Below, one piece after another: positions 1 to 11,859 of a stretch of 64,000 nt of DNA. This DNA is from Aegilops tauschii subsp. strangulata (taxonomy: Eukaryota > Streptophyta > Magnoliopsida > Poales > Poaceae): positions 322,365,294-322,429,293 of the forward strand of contig NC_053037.3 of NCBI RefSeq assembly GCF_002575655.3. Reading direction: 5' to 3'. The translations under genes were made by a program, and so were the position numbers. A model generated the notes under the pieces. That model did no database searches. It had not been told where the DNA came from and saw nothing but the letters and a program-made list of their open reading frames with translations. The first letter of the stretch is position 1. Every line of letters starts with the position of its first letter.

Positions 1-444
1 AGAGGCTAGCAATGATGGAAGGGTGAGAGTGCGTATAATCCATGGACTCAACATTAGTCATAAAGAACTCACATACTTACTGCAAAAATCTATTAGTCAT
101 CGAAACAAAGTACTATGTGCATGCTCCTAGGGGGATAGATTGGTAGGAAAAGACCATCGCTCGTCCCCGACCGCCAATCATAAGGAAGACAATCAATAAA
201 TACCTCATGCTCCAAATTCGTTACATAACGGTTCACCATACGTGCATGCTACGGGAATCACAAACCTCAACACAAGTATTTCTACAATCCACAACTACCC
301 ACTAGCATGACTCTAATATCACCATCTTTATATCGCAAAACTATTGCAAGGAATCAAACATATCATATTCAGTGATCTACAAGTTTTATGTAGGATTTTA
401 TGACTAACCATGTGAATGACCAATTCCTGTCAACTCTCTAAATA

Positions 445-660
445 GATATAAGTGAAGCAAGAGAGTTTAATTCTTTCTACAAAAGATATGCCCACGCTCT
501 AACAAATATAAGTGAAGCAAAAGAGCATTCTACAAATGGCGGTTGTCTATGTAAAGAGAAACAGGCAATCCAAACTTCAAATGATATAAGTGAAGTACAT
601 GAAGCATTCTATAAAGCCATACTCAAAAGATATAAGTGAAGTGCAAAGAGCATTCTATAA
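445..660. repeat. Four irregular copies of an AGATATAAGTGAAG-type motif
   Basis: GATATAAGTGAAG or AATATAAGTGAAG occurs near 445, 505, 583 and 629, mostly followed by a CATTCTA or TTCTA tail. Two copies in the opposite orientation occur at about 29.50-29.57 kb in the related element. They lie in untranslated internal DNA of the retrotransposon. Role unknown. Confidence 0.7.
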
Positions 661-1682
661 ATAAACCAAGGACTATCTCATACCAGCATGGTGCATAAAA
701 TAAAAGTGAAAACTAAATGCAAAAGACGCTCCAAGATTGCACATATCGCATGAACGAAACGAATCCGGAAACATACCGATACTTGTTGAAGAAAGAGGGG
801 ATGCCTTCCGGGGCATCCCCAAGCTTAGACGCTTGAGTCTCCTTGAATATTTACTTGGGGTGCCTTGGGCATCCCCAAGCTTGAGCTCTTGTCTCTCCTT
901 CTTCTCCTCACATCAAGACCTTCTCGATCATCGAACACTTCATCCACACAAAACTTCAACAGAAAACTCGGTAAGATCCGTTAGTACAATAAAGCAAATC
1001 ACTACTATAAGTACTGTTGAAAACCAATTCATATTTTGTTTTGGCATTGTATCTACTGTAATATAACTTTTTCATGGCTTAATCCACTGATATAAATTGA
1101 AAGTTTAATCAAAACAAGCAAACTACGCATCAAAAACAGAATCTGTCTAAAACAGAACAGTCTGTAATAATCTGAACATTCACCATACTTATGTTACTTG
1201 AAAAATTCTTCCAAAATTAGGAAAAATAAAAAATTTGTATATAAAGACAGTGCAAGAAGAATCTGAACCGTTTGACGTTCCAGTAAAGAATTAAAAATCG
1301 CGCACTACAGCCAAAGTTTCTGTCCTGCACCGCACAAACCAACAAGCATTGTAAACATCCTAAAGGCAAACCTTGGCACATTATTTTTATAATACAATGG
1401 AATTGTACAAGGGGATAATTATTTTTGTTGAAAAGTTTCTGTAATCAAGATTCGCAAAGTTTCCGTGAGCATGAACAAAGTTCAAGGCTAGCTCCCACTT
1501 CAACAATGCTTGTCTTTCTCACTTTCACTTTTCTTTTTGAAAAAGTTTTGGGTTCCCCTCTTTATTTTTGTTGTTTTTAAACTATATAAAAGCACTCAAC
1601 AGAAATAAATGACTTTCTAAAACTTCCGGGTTGTCTCCCTAGCAGCGCTTTCTTTAAAGCCATTAAGCTAGGCATATAGTGC

Positions 1683-3092
1683 TCAAGTAGTGAATCCACC
1701 CGGATCCCAAGGTATATCAAAGCCAATTTGAATCAACAATGATTTGTAATTTAGTAGTGAGCACAAATAAACATATATCATGTAATGAAGAAGTCTAACT
1801 CTCTTCCTATGCATCGGCATGTCATAAAAGAACAATTCATGCACACATAGTAAAGGCCAATGCATAGTATAAACAGTTTCTTGCAATTTTACCATGTTGG
1901 AAACATAGAGAGGTGGAGATATAGTTCCTCTCTCATAATAATTGCAAGTAGGAGCAGCAAGCACATGCATATTATATTCATCAAAATCATCATGTGCAAT
2001 GGTAAAAGGCAACCCATCAATATAATCCTTAATAAGTGCAAACTTCTCCGATATAGTGTAGTCGGGAGAATTCAAAAAAATAATAGGACTATCATGTGTG
2101 GGTGCAATAGCAACAATTTCATGTTTAACATAAGGAACTATAGCAAGTTCATCTCCATAAGCATAATTCATATTGGCATCTCGGCCACAAGAATAGCAAG
2201 CATCATCAAAAAGGGATAATTCAAAAGAATCAAAGGGATCATAATATTCATCATAGCAATCATCCTTCGGTAAGCACGAAGGGGAATTAAACAATGTATG
2301 AGTTGAAGAGTTACTCTCATTAGAAGGTGGGCACGGGTGATCAATCCGCTCTTCCTCCTTTTGTTCTTCACTCTCCTCCTCATCTTTTTCATCCAATGAG
2401 CTCATAGTTTCATCAACTTCTTCTTCCATAGATTCATGCAAAATATTAGTCTCTTCTTGGACAGCGGAGAATTTCTCAGTAAGTGCATTAATATCGGAAT
2501 TGTATTCATAATTCTCATAACAATATTTAAGGATAGCTAAGTTTTCAGGTCTATAAACAGCATCATCAAAATCTTCAAACTCTTTAAACATAGATTCAAT
2601 TTCATAAGCACCCATAAAAGCAACAAATTCTTCTATTTGTTCCACATCATAGTAATCATATATACCATTAGCATAAGAAGCTACGGTTTTATTATCATTA
2701 AATTTGCATGAAAAGGGAAGGTGTGGGGCCTTCATCCTAGAGCAACAAGTATAATCATAACTCAAGCATACTTGCCAAGCATACCACTTCAACATATAAA
2801 TTTGATCCCATAATAGTTTCCCTTTTTGAGTTAAGCGATAATCCCTAAAGTATTCACGTTGATCCAACGTTACTCCCATTACCAAATTGAATGAGGTTTT
2901 CTCAGGATTATCAAAGTGGTACATAATATTTTTCACATATTGAGCATCGAGGGTTTTAGGAGGTTCCCCATCTCCATGAGCAGCAAGTACACCTATTTTT
3001 TTTGGTATTTCGTGTTCCATATCCATAACTAAATATAGAGAACAACTAAGAAAAGCAAAAATAAAAATTACTTTGATAAAGCAAACAAGCAC
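1683..3092 (-). CDS. Uncharacterised 469-codon ORF of a non-autonomous Athila-type element
   Basis: A long uninterrupted frame begins about 30 bases after the primer-binding site, where gag would normally lie. The first ~22 residues are hydrophobic (MLVCFIKVIFIFAFLSCSLY) and could be a signal anchor. Residues ~40-130 are rich in Tyr, Trp and Cys. A middle segment around 215-250 is very acidic (EEEVDETMSSLDEKDEEESE) and probably coiled. The C-terminal third resembles the C-terminal third of the ORF at 27715-28563: both have a PLYV box followed by HEL/HKL-F and then P-x-HRK-x-VRL. I see no zinc knuckle, protease DTGA/DLGA, RT YxDD or integrase motif. The start could be internal, at the Met of the MDMEHEIP stretch. 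Function unknown. That it stays open and recurs in a sister element suggests selection or recent amplification, which is inference. Confidence 0.6.
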   Translation of the reverse strand: MLVCFIKVIFIFAFLSCSLYLVMDMEHEIPKKIGVLAAHGDGEPPKTLDAQYVKNIMYHFDNPEKTSFNLVMGVTLDQREYFRDYRLTQKGKLLWDQIYMLKWYAWQVCLSYDYTCCSRMKAPHLPFSCKFNDNKTVASYANGIYDYYDVEQIEEFVAFMGAYEIESMFKEFEDFDDAVYRPENLAILKYCYENYEYNSDINALTEKFSAVQEETNILHESMEEEVDETMSSLDEKDEEESEEQKEEERIDHPCPPSNESNSSTHTLFNSPSCLPKDDCYDEYYDPFDSFELSLFDDACYSCGRDANMNYAYGDELAIVPYVKHEIVAIAPTHDSPIIFLNSPDYTISEKFALIKDYIDGLPFTIAHDDFDEYNMHVLAAPTCNYYERGTISPPLYVSNMVKLQETVYTMHWPLLCVHELFFYDMPMHRKRVRLLHYMIYVYLCSLLNYKSLLIQIGFDIPWDPGGFTT

Positions 3093-3121
3093 ACACGAGA
3101 ATATTCACCCCACGCTATTGC

Positions 3122-3139
3122 TCCCCGGCAACGGCGCCA
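3122..3139 (-). other. Primer-binding site (tRNA-Asp type)
   Basis: Reads TGGCGCCGTTGCCGGGGA on the minus strand, the complement of the plant tRNA-Asp 3' end including CCA. This is the usual Athila-lineage primer site. It lies 11 bases inside the LTR. Confidence 0.85.
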
Positions 3140-3150
3140 GAAATCCTTCT

Positions 3151-4723
3151 TGCTACCTCTTGAGCACTGTGTTGGTTTTCCCTTGAAGAGGAAAGGGTGA
3201 TGCAGCAAAGTAGCGTAAGTATTTCCCTCAGTTTTTGAGAACCAAGGTATCAATCCAGTAGGAGGCCACGCATGAGTCCCTCGCACCTACACAAACAAAT
3301 AAATCCTCGCAACCAACGCGATAAGGGGTTGTCAATCCCTACACGGTCACTTACGAGAGTGAGATCTGATAGATATGATAAGATAATATTTTTGGTATTT
3401 TTGTGATAAAGATGCAAAATAAAATAAAAGGCAACGGAAATAGCTAAGTGTTGGAAGACTAATATGATGGAAAATAGACCCGGGGGCCATAGGTTTCACT
3501 AGTGGCTTCTCTCAAGAGCATAAGTATTTTACGGTGGGTGAACAAATTACTGTTGAGCAATTGACAGAATTGAGCATAGTTATGAGAATATCTAGGTATG
3601 ATCATGTATATAGGCATCACGTCCGAGACAAGTAGACCGGCTCCTGCCTGCATCTACTACTATTACTCCACACATCGACCGCTATCTAGCATGCATCTAG
3701 AGTATTAAGTTCATAAGAACAGAGTAACGCTTTAAGCAAGATGACATGATGTAGAGGGATAAACTCATGCAATATGATATAAACCCCATCTTGTTATCCT
3801 CGATGGCAACAATACAATACGTGCCTTGCTGCCCCTACTGTCACTGGGAAAGGACACCGCAAGATTGAACCCAAAGCTAAGCACTTCTCCCATTGCAAGA
3901 AAGATCAATCTAGTAGGCCAAACCAAACTGATAATTCGAAGAGACTTGCAAAGATAACCAATCATACATAAAAGAATTCAGAAGATTCAAATATTGTTCA
4001 TAGATAAACTTGATCATAAACCCACAATTTATCGGTCTCAACAAACACACCGCAAAAGAAGATTACATCGAATAGATCTCCACAAGAGAGGGGGAGAACA
4101 TTGTATTGAGATCCAAAAAGAGAGAGGAAGCCATCTAGCTAATAACTATGGACCCGAAGGTCTGAGGTAAACTACTCACACATCATCGGAGAGGCTATGG
4201 TGTTGATGTAGAAGCCCTCCGTGATTGATGCCCCCTCCGGCAGAGCTCCGGAACAGGCCCCAAGATGGGATCTCACGGGTATAGAAGGTTGCGGCGGTGG
4301 AATTAGGTTTTTGGCTCCGTATCTGGTAGTTTGGGGGTACGTAGGTATATATAGGAGGAAGGAGTACGTCGGTGGAGCAACATGGGGCCCACGAGGGTGG
4401 AGGGCGCGCCCGGGGGCGTAGGCGCGCCCCCCTACCTCGTGGCTTCCTGGTAGCTTTCTTGACGTAGGGTCCAAGTCCTCTGGATCATGTTCGTTCCGAA
4501 AATCACGTTCCCGAAGGTTTCATTCCGTTTGGACTCCGTTTGATATTCTTTTTCTGCGAAACTCTGAAATAGGCAAAAAACAGCAATTCTGGGTTGGGCC
4601 TCCGGTTAATAGGTTAGTCCCAAAAATAATATAAAAGTGTATAATAAAGCCCAATAATGTCCAAAACAGAAGATAATATAGCATGGAGCAATAAAAAATT
4701 ATAGATACGTTGGAGACGTATTA
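3151..4723 (-). repeat. 5' LTR of the left retrotransposon
   Basis: About 1.57 kb. Read on the minus strand it begins TAATACGTCTCC (the expected TGA start has become TAA, a C-to-T change on the plus strand at 4722) and ends ..GAGGTAGCA just before the primer-binding site. It carries a TATATATA box at 4346-4353 and a GC-rich imperfect palindrome at 4389-4442. Confidence 0.85.
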
Positions 4724-5480
4724 ACCGGCCCAGCTAAAGGCCACAAGATTTTGAGGACACTAGTGGGCTGGCCCGTTAACAGGCTGCCATGTTTTGGGCC
4801 AAATGCCGGCCCATATTTGATCCGGTCCATTAATAGCCTGCCACATTCTGGGCCTAATAAAGGCCCATATGAGATCTGTCCCTTTAAAAGCCTACCACGT
4901 TCTGGGCCAAATTACGGCCCAGATCAGATCCGGCCCTTTAAGAGGCTTTGGGCTAAATTATGGCCCATACCAGATTCGGCCCGTCAACTAGACGCTATGC
5001 TTTTGGGCCCACTTGCTAAAGGCCCATTTAGTAATTCGGCCTGATAATAGTTTCAGCCTGTTAAAGGGTTGTTAACATTTTGGCCCTATATTTATTTTGG
5101 CATGTTAAAAGCCCGTCATATAGTTGGGCCTAACTACGGCCCGGTTTGCATCCGGCCTGCTCACATCCCATAATCTGATTGGGCCAAACAAGGAACGAGA
5201 CAATTTTGGCCTGTTAACGGTCCGTGATGTGATTGGCACAATCATGGGCCGGGGTCTATTTCGGCCTGCTGCCGGCCCGTGAGCTGTTCAGCACGTTTCA
5301 GGCCCAACCTACTTTTCAGCCTCCTAAAAGCCCATTGAGTTTTCTTGCGAAAATAGGGCCGGCAGTTTACTCGGCCTATTAAAGGCCCGGATCTACTAGT
5401 GGGCCAGTTTACATTTAGGCTTTTTAACGGACCGATTATGTAGTGATTTGCATGACGGCCCGATTATGTACCATAATTTT
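4724..5480. repeat. GGCCC/TGGGCC-rich subterminal array of CACTA copy A
   Basis: About 750 bp in which GGCCC, GGGCC, TGGGCC or GGCCCA recurs every 15-30 bases in both orientations, separated by irregular 40-60 bp units (GGCCCGTTAA, TTCGGCCTG). The apparent ORF at 4751-5044 follows from this periodicity and is not considered a gene. It aligns with 56713-57640 of copy B. Confidence 0.8.
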
Positions 5481-5749
5481 ATGGTTTGGCCGGTTTACTG
5501 TGAAGACATGATATATATACAGTAAAATAACTGCATCATCATGAATAAGAAAAAACCTAGACTATACAATAAAGAAATTACGGCATATTACATCCACTGG
5601 GCATCAAAGTTCGCCACTATGATAATAAAGCACAAGCAGACAGCAAATTACATACACTGGGCATCGAAGATCGCCACCAGTGCAAATAAACACTCCGACA
5701 AAATAATATAGAAAATCAACATCACTTCAATAGAGTTCAAGAAAGGTTA

Positions 5750-8401
5750 GCCCTGCTCTCGAGCTGCAGCGCAAGCAGCTGAGAAAGCTGATGAGATTGC
5801 GCTTGTTTGACACTTATATCATCCTCACTCTGAAAGATAAACAAGCAGACAGATGACAGGTTTTGCACATATAAGTATCAGTGCTGACAATTCATCACAT
5901 TTCTTACTGATGAATAAAGTGACACGGTTTAAAATAGCATTAACACAATATGGTATTGTTCAGGTTAAGACATGGTAGCAAATGACATTGTGAAGCAGTT
6001 GGAAGCTTCATGACACCACTGGATTACAGATCAAGAACTCATAAGTATCAATGGTTAGTGTGCTGTCAATCTATCCCATTATAGATTGGCAAATAAAGAG
6101 ACAGTTTAAATAATAGTAGAATGACATGACATTGTTCATAGTTAAGACATTGCAGAATATGACATGGTGTTGTAGTGGGTAGGTTCACCACACCACTGGA
6201 TTACGGATCAAGAACAGAAGCATACATGTAGTGCAAAAGAAGATCACTTGCTCTGTATAGTTTAATTTACATGGTATGAAGAAGGAACTTGGTTGTACAA
6301 CTGAAAACTTAAATTGAGAAGGTCAAACTTTTGTTTATGAACTACATAATAAACTTTGAACATGCAATTTGATGCAAACACCAAAAATAAACAGCTGTTG
6401 CAGTCATGCCTAACCAAATAGACACAAAAAAGTTTGAAGGCTTGAGAAGGACAAAATTACATTATTGGTGAAGACAGGCTCTATAAAGCCCTTGTCCATG
6501 CTGATGGGGGGCAATTCAAGAAGTTTACCACAGAATCTTCTTCATAAGCATTGACTTTATTCTACATTTTGTTAAGAGTAAATATAGATGTGATAATATA
6601 AGTAAAAATGGAGAATATTTAAGATAAGATGAAGAGTGATGCTACATAACCAAGTAGCTATAAATGTAAGTACAACGATACAGGAAAAAGGTACAGCCAA
6701 GAGCAATGTAGAGCTAAACTTCTTCAGTACCATCGGTGTTATCCAACCTTATGGTAAGAGTAAATATAGATCTGATGTGTAGAAAATGGAGGGCAAAGGA
6801 AACTAAGTTGCAGAGTGATGGTACATGAACAACTACCTGTCAATATAAGTACACTGATAAAGGACAACATGTACTTACAAGAACAATGCAGAGCTAAAAA
6901 ATTTCATTGGCATTGGATATATTCTACACTAATGTAACCATTCATACAGATCAGATAATTTGGAGCGAACAATTAATAAGCAAGCTATCATGCATACTGC
7001 TATCACATAATGAACCAGGTATGAATGCAAGTACAGTAATACAGGACAACAGGTACTAACAAGAGCAAAGCAGCGGGCAGCATATTTGCGATATCATGTC
7101 GTTCTTTTCAAACCGGAATTCTTCTTCGAGCTGATTTCCTGCAAAAAAAGATCCGTAAGGCACATGCGGAAAAGTAGAAGTTCAAATTGTTATGTCATAT
7201 CATAGACAGTACCTCATCCTGGGAATGACCAGTGCATAACATGGTTTTTCCATTCAATGTCTTCTAAATTTAGCACAGGAGACTTCAACGGAAATTCGTT
7301 TATAGACTTGCCATCAAAGTGTGATTTCCTCAGGTAACACCGATACTGCTGCAATGCTTTCTTGAAAAGCGCAAGCAAGCGTTGCTTGTCATGACTATCC
7401 AGATTGACCCTCACCTACTTACAACAATGTAATGTAAATCATTGATGTGTTCAATCAGCAGAAAACGGGAAAATAATCACCATGAATAATAGCACTTACA
7501 CATAAGTGGGACGGGAAGATGTGAAAATGGTGTTTGTCTTCACTATAACCTTCCCATGATGGGAATATATGCACGTAGTCCCTAACAACATTGAAAGCAT
7601 TGTCTTTAAACTGGGAATAACTCGAATGGGGTTCCAATCTGTAGGAATTGGCCGTCTCTGCAGTTGGGATAGGTCTTCGGCCGGTGGACTTGCTGTACTT
7701 TTTGCTGGAGTGGGATTTTTCTGTGGTATGGCTGGTGCTATGGCAACTGAAATCGGCATACCTTTTGCTGGAGTGTAGGTCCTGTATGGTGGGGCTAGTG
7801 GTGTGGCCAGTGAAGTATGGGTACAGTTTGCTGGAGTCGGTCCTACGTTTTGTGTCACTGGTTGTACAACCAATATAAGTGGGGTGCTGTCTGATTTCTC
7901 TGGCATCACCACATTTTTCAAGGACTTTGCTGGTGCTCCTTCAGGTTCGGCAATCACCCTCTTCCTTTTTGATGTCTGATGCACAAGAACAACATTTGAG
8001 TGAAAAAACATGGTATGATGACAGATGGAATATGTATTGATAATGGATGGGCATGGCATCTTGACATATATGATGAGTAAACTAAGTAGATGGCGGGGCA
8101 ACAAAGTATAAGAAATGCAAGACAACATATACAAGATACGCGCAATCAATAAAACCTTGCCAAATTATAACAAACACCTTGATGGGTGAACAGGACATGC
8201 CATCCGCCTTTGACTCCTCGAGGTTAGAATAGTCATTAGGATAATATTCTGAACAAGAATCTACAGGTGGGGAGCGTATGAGTTTCATTGCATCCAGAAT
8301 GGCACTCAATGCCTTAGTGCCAATTTTGTAAGTCGTTGCAGTGTTCCACAATATTCTTCTGTTGCGCGGATTCTGATATTCACTGTAATTATGTATAATA
8401 T
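5750..8401 (-). pseudogene. Decayed TnpA-like / Ptta-En-Spm plant transposase gene (copy A)
   Basis: Minus-strand exons equivalent to those of copy B can be placed by splice sites and peptide similarity. 8401-8178 has the SPPVDSCSEY block and ends at aag/GT. 7975-7500 starts TSKRKRV, holds proline-rich PTPAN repeats and ends at a GTAAGT donor. 7414-7213 has YRCYLRKSHFDGK and KSPVLNL. A short C-terminal exon lies at about 5825-5750 (QAQSHQLSQLLALQL). The second exon carries a 1-base deletion near 7620 (IPSL followed by a frame change), and the third is 2 bases shorter than its partner and reads into TGA at its end. The larger coiled-coil part of the C-terminal exon seen in copy B is missing. 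The HFDGK..KSPV region matches what I recall of proteins in grass CACTA elements; exact family membership is not verified. Confidence 0.65.
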
Positions 8402-9588
8402 CTGAGAACCATGAAAACATAAATAGTAGTGAGATTATCTTTCTAATGCAGAGGATATTCTAATATGGGGGCGCCCCTGTAAACCCTTGTGTGCTATCAC
8501 TGGATTCTGATGAGAGAGCTCATGTGTGCTGTAATATGGTGCGTGCATTAATATAATCTGGCACAAGTACACACAAAAATAGGCTCCAGAAGTAAGGATA
8601 GTTAGCAAATGATAGGTTCATAATATACTGTATAGAGAGTTTATTGCCAAACCATGATAACAAGAGCACACAGCAACTAGGCAGATCGTAGTGTACGTAA
8701 AAGGGGTACACCATAACCACGATATATAAATCGGGAAAGTGGAACTGGCTGGAAAATACGGTGTTGTATTGCCTCTACTAATTGAAAGCCTATCGATCAC
8801 GCATAGGCCAGCTCTATCAGCTGTTGACTGCAGATGTCCCTGCTCCCCTTCCTGACAAGGAACAACTGTATGTACTAAATACATAATAACAAAAGAGGAA
8901 CATGTTAAAGAATAGAAGAGGAAGCATATTCTTGAGGTTCCGCTTCATTGCATACAATATTGGTTGCCCACTCATGATGAATCACATCACCCAAAGAAAT
9001 GCAATTCCGTGTTGTCTCTCTATATGTGGCCACATGCATCTGGAAAATCAAGTGGGAGCATTACCTGACCAATTAAATGTGTGTCTGTTAACTAATATCA
9101 GTATCATATCACAATTCATATTTGAAGAAGTAAGCTTTGGACTTATGATTGGTGTGTTGTTTAGCTTCAAGAGTGGACTGCTGCTAGTGCGACACAAAGC
9201 AGCTACACAGATCATAGTGTAGATATAACGGGAAAACCTTAAGCATCGGGAGTAAAATCAGCAAAGTAGAACTTGCTGGAATATATGTGCTAGTATTGCT
9301 GGTACGACTAGAAAGGCTTCGGATACCAGCTCTCTTCAACTGAAGGTGTGGTACTGTTAATATTAGTGTAACTCTCAAAGGCAACATAGCTCCCCGCATT
9401 TCCTTGCTAATCTTGTAGGATTCAAGTGGGCCGGCCACTACAGTTCCTATTCCTATGTTTACAAAATCCTATGAATCAAAGAGGCCCGAAGAGTTCAAAG
9501 TGTCCATCACAACCAACCGTATAGACCTCTACACTGCAAATGTCCCTGCTCATCTTCACTACAAGGAACATACTGTACTACTATCATA

Positions 9589-9747
9589 CTCCCTCCGTTC
9601 CAAAATATAAGTCTTTGTAGAGATTTCCACTATGGATCACATACAGATGTATACAGATACATTTTAGAGTGTAGATTCACTCATTTTGCTCCATATGTTG
9701 TCCATGGTGGAATCTATACAAAGACTTGTATTTAGGAACGAAGAAAG
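9589..9747. mobile_element. Stowaway MITE (Thalos-like)
   Basis: 159 bp, flanked by TA on both sides. Terminal inverted repeats CTCCCTCCGTTCCAAAATAT and its degenerate partner ..TTTAGGAACGAAGAAAG; internal TAAGTCTTTGTAGAG and its inverse. It is inserted in CACTA copy A. Confidence 0.9.
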
Positions 9748-10119
9748 TACTTATTAAAGAAGAACGGAAGAGGAACATGCTAAAGAAGAGCAAGCAGATT
9801 TTGGATAATAAAATGTTTGTTGCACAGTGCCCACACATGATGAACTAGAGTGCATTAAGAATGCAACTCCCTGCTGTCTCTCTATATGTGGTGCACGTGC
9901 TTTTCAAAAGTAAAGTAGGAACATTAGGTGACGAATTAAATGTTATCTGTTTTAGTAATATCAGCATCATATCAGATTCATATTTGAGCAACAAGTTTGG
10001 AATTATGAGTGGCACATTGTTCAGCTTGATGGATTCAGGAGCAGTGCTAAGCAGCTACGATGATGGTACTGAATATAAAGGCATGTCTGCATGCAAGTCG
10101 TGTGACTTTTGTCATTTGG

Positions 10120-10450
10120 GTCAGTCGACCATTTCAGGCGGTTGGATGAAGATCCTACGTCTCCTAACCCTTCTTCTTCCTCATCTATGATTCTTCCCAT
10201 ACAGAACAGCGCACGGTCCGCGAGCCAAACCACCGGCCCCAACCCCCCCACCCGCCCTCCCTTGAACCGCCCCCATCGCCTATGTTCCTCTGCCACCCCC
10301 GCCCCCACCCGCGTTGAGTTTTCTTCGTTCGGCGAGGCCCCACCACCGCCCCCACAACCACCGTCCCCACCCGAGCCCCTTCCTTCGCACCGGCGAACTC
10401 CGGCGAGCTCTCAAAAATCGACTGACCGAATTTTGAAATTTATTCTACTG
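10120..10450. other. Pro/Arg-codon-rich GC segment in CACTA copy A, absent from copy B
   Basis: A C-rich block (CCCGCCCTCCCTTGAACCGCC and similar) with no counterpart at the matching place in copy B. It resembles 14160-14425: both contain a CTTGAACCGCC/CCTGAACCGCC word and both end near AAATCGACTGACC. It could be captured genomic DNA. The 117-codon frame at 10109-10462 is low-complexity and I do not call it a gene. Confidence 0.45.
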
Positions 10451-10626
10451 TCATTTAACTAGTGTGGAATATAAAAGGGGAAAACCATAAGCATTGCGAG
10501 TATAGTGTTGAGTGTGCCATGACGGATCTGAAGGTGCAAACCGGACAAAGGCAACTTCACAACCAATGTTTGCTTTCAACTAACAAGTAAGTGATGGACA
10601 AGAAATCAGAGTAAAGCAGTGGCGGT

Positions 10627-10947
10627 CTATTTTCTTGCTGTGATAAATAAGTTGAGCAGATAGTACGAAATAGTACCGCATCTGGTGCGGCGCCGTGTAT
10701 GCATCTGCTGAGAATTTGACGGTGTTGCGGTAGCGATGGCTGTCGGCAGCGTGGAAGCAGATCTAGGAGGGTAGACGGTGGCGGCGGGGAGCGGTGGACG
10801 AGATGGTCGTAGGAGCGGCGCCGGCAAGGTGGACGACGGCGGGGATGAAGCGAGAGGACGGGATGCAAGGATCCCGGTCTGAAGCCGTGGATGAGAGAGG
10901 TCGATCTCTTTTAATGGATGACGGCGTCGGGGTATCAGCTCCGACAT
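10627..10947 (-). other. Candidate 5' exon or leader of the CACTA gene (copy A)
   Basis: A basic, proline-rich minus-strand frame (RRRHPLKEIDLSHPR, LASRPLASSPPSS) aligns along its length with 62587-62985 of copy B (LEMDFSHPRRR, LASRPLASSAPSS). It lies upstream of the TnpA-like exons, as expected for a first exon or 5' leader. No splice linkage can be proven here. Confidence 0.4.
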
Positions 10948-11859
10948 GGTGGAGGAGGACGACGGTGGATGGGGTGGCGGACGGAGGAGGCTGGGGTGGA
11001 GAAGCTGTTTTGGCGCCCATGGAGTACGAATGGGGAAATGGAGGGAGAGAGGAAGGGGGGAACCATGTCTTCAGGGCGCGCTTGTCTCAAATGCGTGGAA
11101 ATTTACAAACTTAGCCCCCGTTTAAAATTTCCTACATCACATTAATATTAGTCGGTTGGAGATAGGACGGTAATCTCGCATACACCGAATATTTGCCGAC
11201 GAGAGTTTATTTTTGGCGCCCATCGTGTATGAATCGGGGAGGGAGTCGATTTTGGCCGAGGAGACACTGTGTTTTGGTGCCCACCGTGTATGAATCCGGG
11301 TGAGAGGCGGTTATGTCACGTTTGAGTGAAATTACAAACCTACCCCTATCGAAACCTATAGAAATCGAGCCGATAGGCGTTGCGTTTCAGGGATAGGCAG
11401 TAATTTCCATCTCGCGGATTTTGGTTCCAGGCGGTTACTGCGACTTTCCCTGCTTCGTTTTAATTTTTGCAGAGCAAGAGTGCACGTTTACCGTGCCAAC
11501 TCAATTCGAATCCAATTTGTATTCTATTTTTGTTCGGGCAGGATCCATTTTCGATTGGAATAAAATTCTATATACATCATTTTTTATATATACTTTCAAA
11601 AGCACAACAAAGAATTCTCCTCCTTTATATGTATAATATGATTTACAAATACAATGATCTCAAAATCATAAGGTTGAATTCAAAAAATTTAAACCAAATT
11701 ATGTTCTACTAAAATGTATGGATCAGTAATATCTACATATTAAATAACATAGATGCGCGTGAATTCATATGAGTATGCATGTTTTATATATCAATTTTGG
11801 TTCGAGTATGAATTACATGTATCATCATCTCGAATTCAAATATTTAAATCCCTTTTATG

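Larger units (their letters stand above)
1..4723 (-). mobile_element. Non-autonomous Athila-type LTR retrotransposon (Sabrina-like), 3' part outside the window
   Basis: The element reads on the minus strand. Its 5' LTR is on the right (3151-4723), followed leftwards by a primer-binding site matching the tRNA-Asp 3' end (3122-3139), a 469-codon ORF and about 1.6 kb of AT-rich untranslated DNA. No gag, protease, reverse transcriptase or integrase is visible, so it would need another element's proteins. Most of 1-240 is the reverse complement of about 29.9-30.1 kb in the element at 25812, and both LTRs start with the same TACGTCTCCAACGTATCTAT block, so the two belong to one family or to sister families. 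It is inserted in CACTA copy A. The right flanking pentamer is accgg (4724-4728); its left partner lies outside the window. The family name is tentative. Confidence 0.85.

Noticed and set aside
4172..4474. 100-codon minus-strand frame and its plus-strand partner at 4221-4421
   Set aside because: Both fall in the LTR hairpin and promoter region. The same kind of overlapping frames appears in other LTR copies.
9600..9740. Thalos-like MITE considered as a possible microRNA precursor
   Set aside because: The inverted repeat is fully explained by the MITE structure. No evidence of a processed strand can be had from sequence alone.
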